Origin: Balneolales bacterium
GTDB lineage: Bacteria; Bacteroidota; Rhodothermia; Balneolales; Natronogracilivirgulaceae
Length of the DNA stretch: 13,273 nt
Assembly (NCBI GenBank): GCA_007131625.1
Contig: SLQC01000279.1
Span: 1 to 13,273 of the forward strand
Direction: 5' to 3'
The position numbers and the translations under genes are program-made. The notes beneath the pieces are model-generated. The model was not told the DNA's origin. It made no database searches and saw only the letters and a program-made list of their open reading frames with translations. Numbering within the stretch: position 1 is the first letter of the stretch; each line of letters begins with the position of its first letter. Below are positions 7,239 through 13,273 of this stretch, piece after piece.

Positions 7239-7271
7239 AATAACATATAATAAGGAGTATCGGAGTATTTA

Positions 7272-8162
7272 ATGGATCCGCAACATTTTTCACTTGACCC
7301 CGCCCTTTATAACGTACCATCACGGGATGAACTCCGTGAATACCGTATTTGGGATGGCCACTATCACGGGTTTCTCACAACGGAAGACCCCATCCAACGA
7401 CACAGAGAGATGATGTTCTATGTTGAACGGATGGGAATAGAACGGGTAATATCACTGGATGCCGGTGGTACGATAAGCAATCCGTTGCAATCAGCTCCCC
7501 ATGATGATGCGATATGGAACCTTCTTGAACAGGAACAAGCCACCCTTTCGGGATTGGCTCCGATTGATCCCGGATACCCGAAAGAAAGCTGTGAAAAAAT
7601 GGAAAAATGGGTCCGGAATGGTCCGTGTATAGGCATCAAATATTACGGAAGCACAGAAGCCGCCATTCCCTGCAGCCATCCCAATAATGACGAAATTATC
7701 AGGCTTGCAGGTGAACTGGAAGCAGTAATCTATATTCATACCTGGATAAAGATCGGTGGGAGCCCCAGGTATCCGGGTGGCGGAAACAACCCGGGCGAAT
7801 CGACTCCAATGGATGTTGCAATACTTGCTGAACGATTCCCTGATATACCGTTAATATGCGGCCATTCAGGGGGTGATTGGGAGTTGGGTATACCGGCAAT
7901 CAGACCATACGAAAACGTTTATCTGCAATTCGATGGATCCGACCCGCATTCAGGTGCTGTCGATAAGGCCGTGAATGAGCTTGGAGCAGATAGAATTACC
8001 TGGGGCGGTCATGGACCGAGCAGATCCTATTCAACCGAGCTCTCCAAAGTGTTGGGTGCATCAATTCCAAAAGCAGATAAAATGAAGGTACTTGGAGGAA
8101 ATTTCAGAAAATTGGCAGAAAGAATTTTTAAAGCAAAAGGCCTATCTTTGCAACCACATTAA
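7272..8162 (+). CDS. Amidohydrolase-2 family metal-dependent hydrolase (cytosolic)
   Basis: A 296-residue TIM-barrel hydrolase-like protein with no signal peptide. Probable metal/catalytic residues follow the Amidohydrolase_2 order: His30 and His32 in DGHYHG, Lys123 in GIKYYG, His156 in YIHTW, His198 in CGHSGG, and a final GGNFRKL (275-281). Where the family usually has Asp (GSDxP), this protein has His247 in WGGHGPSR, the same substitution as in the upstream paralogue. Unlike that gene it keeps the HxH pair, so it is more likely to be an active enzyme (hydrolase or decarboxylase). The start is supported by GGAG 6 nt upstream. It is co-directional with the amidohydrolase before it and with the lipoprotein/azurin pair after it. 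The substrate is unknown. Confidence 0.8.
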   Translation: MDPQHFSLDPALYNVPSRDELREYRIWDGHYHGFLTTEDPIQRHREMMFYVERMGIERVISLDAGGTISNPLQSAPHDDAIWNLLEQEQATLSGLAPIDPGYPKESCEKMEKWVRNGPCIGIKYYGSTEAAIPCSHPNNDEIIRLAGELEAVIYIHTWIKIGGSPRYPGGGNNPGESTPMDVAILAERFPDIPLICGHSGGDWELGIPAIRPYENVYLQFDGSDPHSGAVDKAVNELGADRITWGGHGPSRSYSTELSKVLGASIPKADKMKVLGGNFRKLAERIFKAKGLSLQPH

Positions 8163-8190
8163 ACGGAGTGTTGGTTACAATCCCTTGATC

Positions 8191-8212
8191 TAGACAGATG
8201 CCGGTCTGTTTG
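8191..8212 (+). other. Weak hairpin after the second amidohydrolase
   Basis: An 8-bp stem including two G-U pairs (TAGACAGA / TCTGTTTG) surrounds a 6-base loop, 29 nt past the stop codon at 8162. It is not followed by a T run, so a rho-independent terminator is not established. The rest of the 116-nt gap is AT-rich leader for the lipoprotein gene. Confidence 0.25.
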
Positions 8213-8278
8213 CCAAATCCATGTAATGTACCAGTCACTTTGTTATAGAATAATTATCAATAATAGATTACTTCAAAC

Positions 8279-10261
8279 ATGCTACAGTTTCCAATATATC
8301 TCCATCCATACTGTTGCTGTCTCATTATGTTGCTTATTGTTGCAGCTTGCACAACTACCTCGGAATTATCCACACCAGAGTCTGAAAAGATATCCATTAT
8401 TGAAACTTCGGAAACAACAGTTGATGATGTGTCCGATTTCGAATCCGAATTAATACCGGACCGTCTGTCTCTTGCATCTTTGGAAGCATTTCAAACCCCA
8501 CCTGATGGCTGGTCTATCTATGGAAAGGTTTATACGTCTTTTCCCGGGGAGCCGCTGAGATCCATAGAGGGTTCCGGAATTCTGATGTTCGAAGGTCAAT
8601 CTGGAGAAGAGGGTCTGCTACTGACCAGAAAAGAGCATGGCGATGCCAATATTGAACTTGAATTTATGCTTCAAGCAGATTCTTGTTTTTCACTTTTGCT
8701 GCAGGGACGGTATGAGATCAATCTGTGCGGAAGTCCCTACAAAAAGGGTTCTGACAGTAAAAGGACGGGCAAGATCCATTATGGAGATCATACCACTGTT
8801 GCACCACTGGTGGATGCTTCTCGCGCTCCGGGTGTCTGGCAGAGGCTTTTTGTTGACTTTAGCGCTCCGCAATTCGATGAATCGGGTAGAAAATCTGGAA
8901 ATGCGCGTATTGACAGAATACGACTTAATGGAGAAACCATACATCGTTCGATTGAGCTTCCACAGGTTTCTTCTCGTGCGATTTCAACGTCTGAAGTCGC
9001 AGAAGCTCCTCTGGCATTACGTGCGGATTCCGTAGCAGCTTTCCGAAATATCGGCATTTACGATGAACAGGTACATATTACTAACCTTCATTACGCCTAT
9101 CATGAAGAGAATCTGGACGATGACAAATTGCTGGCCGAAGCAACCCCCGTTCGGGAAAGCTCGACCTCCCGAATAACCGCTGTTCATGCAAGCCGCGGTA
9201 ACAATTTTGCGCTTCGCTATAGCGGTACTTTAGAAGTTCCTGAAACTGGAACCTACAAATTTACATCGATTGCGCGAGGGAAAGTCACGCTGCAAGTGGA
9301 TGGCCGCACCCTGCTTCAACCCACTCCTCAACCCGATAGCCCCATTTTTATAAACCTTACCGACAGAGTTGACGGAGCGGTAGAGCTTGAAGCCGGACAA
9401 TACCCGTTTACTTTGCAATACAAAAAGAGGCAGTCTGGAACTTCTTCGCTATCGGTGTTTGTGACAGGGCCAGGTATCAGACAGCAAAAGATAACATCGG
9501 CTGAAGGAGCGTGGCGCTCGGCGATTCAGTCGAGTCCGATGCCTGTCGAGCCTGACAGACGGACTGTTGTCATGAGAAGCCATCTCGATCATTTGGAGAA
9601 GATGGTGCTTAATGCTGTAAGTGTAGGCGATCCGGAAGGCGTACACTACAGTCTCGATGTGGGAAACGCCGCTTTGCTGCAGTTTTGGCACGATACATTC
9701 CTGGATGCCGGTTCTATTTGGACTGGGCGGGGGATGAATCCCGATACGCGAATGGTTGCCGCGGTGGGTATACCGGAAAGTAAAATTACATTATCTGGTC
9801 GTCCGGTTGTCGCATTTCTGCAAGATTCAAACGAAGTATGGCCCGACTCCATTGACAGCTCTTACCGTTTTTCGGGATATGCCAACGATGAATCTGGCCG
9901 ACCCATATTCCGGTACCGTTTTGATAATCTGGAGGTTCATGAGAAACTCCGGCCCGGGCAAGCAGAGCATGCAAACAGCCTCATTCGTGAAATCTCTGTG
10001 GAGCGTATAGAGCCTGGGGATAACGCATGGACTGAGGATAACAACGTATGGGCTGGGGAAAACACCTGGATACTGCTGGCAGATGGTTCCAGAATTGAAC
10101 GTAGAGCAGATGGAATCTTCAGTGTAGACGACAAATATTTTTTAGAGGTACCCCCTGGATTTGACATTCATCACCGGCGTTCGGACGGGCGGGATGAACT
10201 CATTCTACAACTTCCGGTCTCCTCACAGACCTCAAGCTTCACCACAACTCTTAACTGGTAG
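8279..10261 (+). CDS. Lipoprotein with DUF1080-like, PA14-like and C-terminal unknown domains
   Basis: A 660-residue protein anchored by a lipoprotein signal: hydrophobic 11-23 and lipobox VAAC with Cys24. A Ser/Thr/Glu-rich linker (25-60) follows. Residues ~75-262 resemble the 3-keto-disaccharide hydrolase/GH16-like sandwich (DUF1080, PF06439): the GWSIYGK start, LLLTRKEHGDANIELEF, and a late RNIGIYD. Residues ~265-412 resemble PA14 (ALRYSGTLEVPETGTYKF, VTLQVDGRTLL, LEAGQYPFTLQY). Residues ~422-660 contain SVGDPEGVHYSLD and FLDAGSIWTGRG, a region I associate with the C-terminal part of large multidomain cytochrome-type proteins in this phylum group; no CxxCH is present here. Likely role: periplasmic or surface binding/cleavage of sugars, inferred. 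The stop is 3 nt before the next ATG, indicating translational coupling with the azurin-propeller gene. Met17 is too close to the lipobox to be the start. Confidence 0.8.
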   Translation: MLQFPIYLHPYCCCLIMLLIVAACTTTSELSTPESEKISIIETSETTVDDVSDFESELIPDRLSLASLEAFQTPPDGWSIYGKVYTSFPGEPLRSIEGSGILMFEGQSGEEGLLLTRKEHGDANIELEFMLQADSCFSLLLQGRYEINLCGSPYKKGSDSKRTGKIHYGDHTTVAPLVDASRAPGVWQRLFVDFSAPQFDESGRKSGNARIDRIRLNGETIHRSIELPQVSSRAISTSEVAEAPLALRADSVAAFRNIGIYDEQVHITNLHYAYHEENLDDDKLLAEATPVRESSTSRITAVHASRGNNFALRYSGTLEVPETGTYKFTSIARGKVTLQVDGRTLLQPTPQPDSPIFINLTDRVDGAVELEAGQYPFTLQYKKRQSGTSSLSVFVTGPGIRQQKITSAEGAWRSAIQSSPMPVEPDRRTVVMRSHLDHLEKMVLNAVSVGDPEGVHYSLDVGNAALLQFWHDTFLDAGSIWTGRGMNPDTRMVAAVGIPESKITLSGRPVVAFLQDSNEVWPDSIDSSYRFSGYANDESGRPIFRYRFDNLEVHEKLRPGQAEHANSLIREISVERIEPGDNAWTEDNNVWAGENTWILLADGSRIERRADGIFSVDDKYFLEVPPGFDIHHRRSDGRDELILQLPVSSQTSSFTTTLNW

Positions 10262-10264
10262 AAC

Positions 10265-12355
10265 ATGCGGACAAGTTTCTTTTTAATGAGCACAAAATCG
10301 CGTTTTTCCCACTTTATTCTGCTATCACTATTCTTCTCATTCAGTACCAATTCTGTATTTGGACAGCATAATCACGGCACTCATGTTCAGCAAGCAGACA
10401 TTGAAAATTACTACCAAATTGAAACTATTCCATATCCCGTGGATGCAGCTATGGAAGGCACAGGTCTGGTAACCCTCCCAGACAGTCGAATTGCTGTAGC
10501 AACCCGCCGTGGCGAGATCTGGATTTTGCAGAATCCCTATATGTACGATAGAGAACATCCCAGGTTTACACGTTTTGCTCACGGTCTGCATGAACCCATC
10601 GGCCTGGAGTTCAAGGACGACGCATTCTATCTTGCACAGCGTGGAGAACTCACCCGGGTACGGGATCGCAGTGGTGACGGGCTTGCAGACTCGTATGAAA
10701 GCATCTATTCCTGGCCGCAGACGGGTAATCACCACGCATACAGTTATGGCCCTAAAAAACTGCCGGACGGCAGGATGTGGGTTACATTGGGCCTGGATTC
10801 CCCGTTTGGTGGTCAGGACCATAATGCAAGTTATGTACTTTGGCGCGGATGGACAGGCATCATCTCCGATGAAGGCACGTTTGAACCGATAGCTACCGGC
10901 TTGAAGCAGGGTTTGGGGTTTGCGTTGAACGCTGAAGATGATATGTTTTTTGTCGATCACGACGGTCGGTGGGTTGGTTCGGGTTACCTCACTCATATCG
11001 AAAAAGGAGACTTCCTGGGACATCCGGCCGGTCTCAAGTGGAAAGATCACCCGGATTCACCCGTCAGTATTGAACTCTCTCACCATGATATACCCAGTAC
11101 GACCAGACCGATGTATGAACTTGCCAATAAGCATGATAGTTGGAAGACTCCGTCCGTATGGCTCCCACACGGCACCGAAATTGGCCAGGGAGCCCAGAAT
11201 GATATCTTACTCGATAATACAGGTGGAAATTTTGGACCGTTCGAAAATCAGTTATTCATAAATGAACATACCGGCCTCTCGCTTTCCAGAGTGTTTCTCG
11301 AAAAGGTTGACGGCACCTATCAGGGGGCCGCATTTCCATTTATAACAGGCTTGCTGAGTGGACCTGTGGGGCAAACCTGGGGAAGTGACGGTTCTATGTT
11401 TATAGGTATGACCGATCGTGGATGGACATCGGGAGGTGGTGAGGAGCCGCATGGACTTCAACGGATTGTATGGACCGGTGAAGTTCCATTTGAGGTAAAA
11501 GCAATACGGGCGATGCCAGACGGTTTTGAACTTGAATTTACACGTCCTGCAGATCCGGATCTGCTCAATGACCCGTCGCTCTACTCCGTCCTGAGCTTTA
11601 TTTATATGTACCGCACGGAGTACGCGAGCCCGATCATTAATGATGAGGAGAATCAGATAGTAGGTGTTAAAGCTTCTGATGATGGCAAACGTGTTCGCCT
11701 CGTAGTAGACAACCTGCGCAGGCAGTATATTCATGAAATAAGACTGGGATCTCTCGTTGACAGAGAGGGAGTCCCTTTACTGCATGATGTCGCTTATTAT
11801 ACTTTGAATAATATTCCTGAGGGGGATCATCTTGACCTCTCCGAACTGGTTCGTCCGGAACCAGCCCGGGAAGTTGTGGAAGAAGTAGAGGATATCGAGG
11901 AAGTAGAAGTACCGCCCGAAGCCGAACCAATGGTTGAAATGATTACGGGACGGGTAACCGAGATGCCGGAATCATGGACAGATGGTCCCGAAGTGACTAT
12001 CAACCTGCTTGCGATACCAGGTTTACGGTTTGACCTGGCATCCTTTGAAGTGCCAGCTTCCAGCCGGGTCCGTCTTACCCTGGATAATGAAGACGACATG
12101 CTTCACAATGTCGTGATTGTCACACCGGATGCGGCTGACGAGGTCGGTGAAGCGGCTATGAGAATCGGTCCTGGAGCTATGCAGCAACAATATATCCCAG
12201 ACTCCGACAAGGTGCTCTTTTATACCGGACTTCTCGATGAGGGTGATTCAGAAACGATCTATTTCACCGCGCCTCAGGAGCCGGGCGCTTATCAGTTCGT
12301 ATGTACGGTTCCCGGCCACCACATCGTGATGCGGGGAATCATGCATGTTCGCTGA
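10265..12355 (+). CDS. Secreted beta-propeller protein with C-terminal azurin-type copper domain
   Basis: A 696-residue exported protein. Signal peptide core is about 17-32; Met8 (10286) would give a cleaner signal than Met1, and the mature end QHNHGTH is His-rich. Residues ~50-410 form a propeller of the PQQ/sorbosone-dehydrogenase-like (DUF7133-type) kind: GTGLVTLPDSRIAV, LHEPIGLEF, KLPDGRMWVTLG, PVGQTWGSDGSMFIG. Residues ~410-520 look Ig-like. A Pro/Glu/Val linker (529-558) leads to a cupredoxin (575-696). Its type-1 copper ligands are readable: His614 (MLHNVV), Cys680, His685 (CTVPGH) and Met689, with azurin's Cys-5-His-4-Met spacing. Electron-transfer function is likely; the redox partner and propeller substrate are unknown. 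It is translationally coupled to the upstream lipoprotein gene (3-nt gap). Confidence 0.85.
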   Translation: MRTSFFLMSTKSRFSHFILLSLFFSFSTNSVFGQHNHGTHVQQADIENYYQIETIPYPVDAAMEGTGLVTLPDSRIAVATRRGEIWILQNPYMYDREHPRFTRFAHGLHEPIGLEFKDDAFYLAQRGELTRVRDRSGDGLADSYESIYSWPQTGNHHAYSYGPKKLPDGRMWVTLGLDSPFGGQDHNASYVLWRGWTGIISDEGTFEPIATGLKQGLGFALNAEDDMFFVDHDGRWVGSGYLTHIEKGDFLGHPAGLKWKDHPDSPVSIELSHHDIPSTTRPMYELANKHDSWKTPSVWLPHGTEIGQGAQNDILLDNTGGNFGPFENQLFINEHTGLSLSRVFLEKVDGTYQGAAFPFITGLLSGPVGQTWGSDGSMFIGMTDRGWTSGGGEEPHGLQRIVWTGEVPFEVKAIRAMPDGFELEFTRPADPDLLNDPSLYSVLSFIYMYRTEYASPIINDEENQIVGVKASDDGKRVRLVVDNLRRQYIHEIRLGSLVDREGVPLLHDVAYYTLNNIPEGDHLDLSELVRPEPAREVVEEVEDIEEVEVPPEAEPMVEMITGRVTEMPESWTDGPEVTINLLAIPGLRFDLASFEVPASSRVRLTLDNEDDMLHNVVIVTPDAADEVGEAAMRIGPGAMQQQYIPDSDKVLFYTGLLDEGDSETIYFTAPQEPGAYQFVCTVPGHHIVMRGIMHVR

Positions 12356-12382
12356 TTCCGGATTGGTAACATTGATTGATAT

Positions 12383-12489
12383 CGGCGATTGGATTTCGGC
12401 GATTGGATTTCGACGATTTTGTGAAATATTTTGTTTCCAGATTTTGCGAGATATTCTGTTTCCAGATTTTGTGAGATATTTTGTTTCCA
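12383..12489. repeat. 14-bp and 25-bp tandem repeats after the azurin-propeller gene
   Basis: The block begins with CGGCGATTGGATTT twice plus a truncated third copy (12383-12420; 14-bp period). It passes into three 25-bp units starting at 12415, 12440 and 12465, each GATTTTGTGAAATATT-like and ending TTTTGTTTCCA or TTCTGTTTCCA, with only a few base changes. It lies in the 245-bp gap between the convergent ends of the azurin gene (12355) and the phosphoesterase gene (12601). No coding potential is evident. GGCGATTG is also part of the repeat at 59-218 read on the opposite strand, but that match is short. Confidence 0.8.
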
Positions 12490-12516
12490 CCGGAAAACAA
12501 GCTGCATATACGCTAA

Positions 12517-12586
12517 CTTCACAATGGCGTGAACCTCACTCCGGGCTTAACTTGCGAGGTCGGCGAGGTGGCATTAAGAATCGGTC
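12517..12586 (+). pseudogene. Decayed fragment of an azurin-type domain
   Basis: Seventy bases align without gaps to 12101-12170 of the azurin-propeller gene, with 51 identities by hand count. In the homologous reading frame 14 of 23 aligned residues are identical, including LHN with the copper-ligand His (614 in the intact copy), then TP, EVGE and RIG. A TAA stop (12514-12516) lies directly before it in frame, no signal or further domain is visible, and it runs into the 3' end of the phosphoesterase gene. It is most simply a relic of a partial duplication of the azurin domain, or the remainder of a second cupredoxin gene overwritten by the repeats on its left. The Cys/His/Met ligand loop is absent. 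Confidence 0.6.
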
Positions 12587-12600
12587 ATGAAGAAATCCTC

Positions 12601-13273
12601 CTATTCTTCGCCCAGGCGATTCACGGAAGTCCCGTCTTCAGGATATCGGTCTATGATTTCCCCATCTATGTTTATTACTTCAAACCGGCTGCCTTCTGCA
12701 TTCAATGTAAGAAGAATGAAATGCATGTCCGGCGCTGCACGTTTGAGATACCAGGTTTCATCGACATCATGCATGCGGTCTCCACGGCCGCCCCGTCCGA
12801 AAGCACCGTCCCCCAAATAAACCACACCTGAGGGATCGACTTCACCATTTCGAATGGGAAACGTTCGTTTATAAGTGTGATCATGATTCTCAAAGACCAC
12901 ATCCAGGTTATACCGTTCAAATAGAGGCGCCCAATGATCTCGAATTACGGACAATCTGGAGCTTTCATAGGAACGAACCGTTGGATACGATGCAATGTGG
13001 TAGATGGGAAAGACATGTGGAATTCCGGTTCTTTCAGCAAGTACCTGTTCAAGCCATTCTGACTGCTCACCTTCAACGGGATTGGAGTGACCGCTGTCCA
13101 GTAAAACAAAGCTCAGATAATCCGAAAAATCCAGGGTTGCATAGCCCGGCTGACCGGGAAAAGCAAAGATATTGTAATAAATGGGTGCAATTCGCTCACG
13201 CCAAAGATCGGTCTGCTCATATTCCTCATGGTTATCGAAGTAGCCCATCCAAACTTCATGATTGCCAATCCCC
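12601..13273 (-). CDS. Purple-acid-phosphatase-like metallophosphoesterase, C-terminal part (5' end outside window)
   Basis: The open frame continues beyond the first in-window ATG (13248) to the window edge, where it reads GIGNHEVWMGY. GNHE is the diagnostic metal-binding motif of calcineurin-like phosphoesterases, so the gene starts to the right of the window. Further motifs are PIYHIASYP (a metal-ligand His), ENHDHTYKRTFP (HxH-type metal site, as in GHVHxYER of purple acid phosphatases), and VYLGDGAFGRGGR near the C-terminus (PAP C-terminal domain type). A Lys/Tyr/Ile-rich last ~60 residues precedes the stop at 12601-12603. The gene is convergent with the azurin-propeller gene, so it is probably a separate transcription unit. 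Enzyme class is fairly certain; substrate and location cannot be seen because the N-terminus is missing. Confidence 0.85.
   Translation of the reverse strand, partial: GIGNHEVWMGYFDNHEEYEQTDLWRERIAPIYYNIFAFPGQPGYATLDFSDYLSFVLLDSGHSNPVEGEQSEWLEQVLAERTGIPHVFPIYHIASYPTVRSYESSRLSVIRDHWAPLFERYNLDVVFENHDHTYKRTFPIRNGEVDPSGVVYLGDGAFGRGGRGDRMHDVDETWYLKRAAPDMHFILLTLNAEGSRFEVINIDGEIIDRYPEDGTSVNRLGEE

Noticed and set aside
10337..11050. Long minus-strand ORF (237 codons) opposite the azurin-propeller gene.
   Set aside because: It is an antisense shadow; the plus-strand frame has signal peptide, propeller motifs and copper ligands, while the antisense product shows no domain pattern.
12292..12522. Minus-strand frames across the 12383-12489 repeats giving KIWKQNISQN-like peptides.
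   Set aside because: The apparent protein repeat follows from the DNA repeat; the frames overlap the azurin coding end and have no start context or family resemblance.

Overview
The window looks like a chromosomal segment of a Gram-negative bacterium, most likely in the Bacteroidota/Rhodothermota/Balneolota neighbourhood. This taxonomic call is an inference. It rests on AT-rich leaders mostly without Shine-Dalgarno sequences, a lipoprotein signal, a Tat signal, many secreted beta-propeller proteins, and a DUF1080/PA14/azurin set of a kind common in those phyla and in Planctomycetes. No rRNA, tRNA, CRISPR array, IS element or integrase is visible.

Layout. Bases 1-383 are gene-free, with a degenerate ~30-bp tandem repeat and a terminator-like hairpin. 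Next is a fetA-fetB pair (ABC-type metal/iron exporter, 384-1947). Bases 1948-3158 hold two minus-strand genes, a 75-aa solo domain and a secreted 192-aa protein, embedded in unusual repeats: a 101-bp tandem repeat that copies the 3' end of the small gene, and a strict 22-bp periodic array just upstream of it. On the plus strand follow a trypsin-fold protease whose N-terminal domain is related to the 75-aa protein (3414-4454), a secreted seven-repeat FG-GAP/VCBS propeller (4615-5886), and two amidohydrolase-2-type TIM-barrel proteins (6231-7160 and 7272-8162). Then come a tightly coupled pair: a lipoprotein with DUF1080-like, PA14-like and further C-terminal regions (8279-10261), and a secreted propeller ending in an azurin-type copper domain (10265-12355). 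The right edge carries the C-terminal part of a minus-strand purple-acid-phosphatase-like metallophosphoesterase.

How the genes may work together. FetAB is a self-contained transporter. The four genes from 6231 to 12355 are co-directional and may form a catabolic island: a lipoprotein with a keto-glycoside-hydrolase-like fold, a partner propeller carrying a type-1 copper centre (a possible electron-transfer module), and two metal-dependent-hydrolase-fold proteins, one predicted exported and one cytosolic. The substrate cannot be read from sequence.

Most notable signals: (1) a 70-bp ungapped decayed copy of part of the azurin domain at 12517-12586, between the azurin gene and the phosphoesterase gene; (2) the 101-bp tandem amplification of a gene's own 3' end; (3) the 22-bp periodic array; (4) four different short-period tandem arrays in the intergenic gaps of one 13-kb window.
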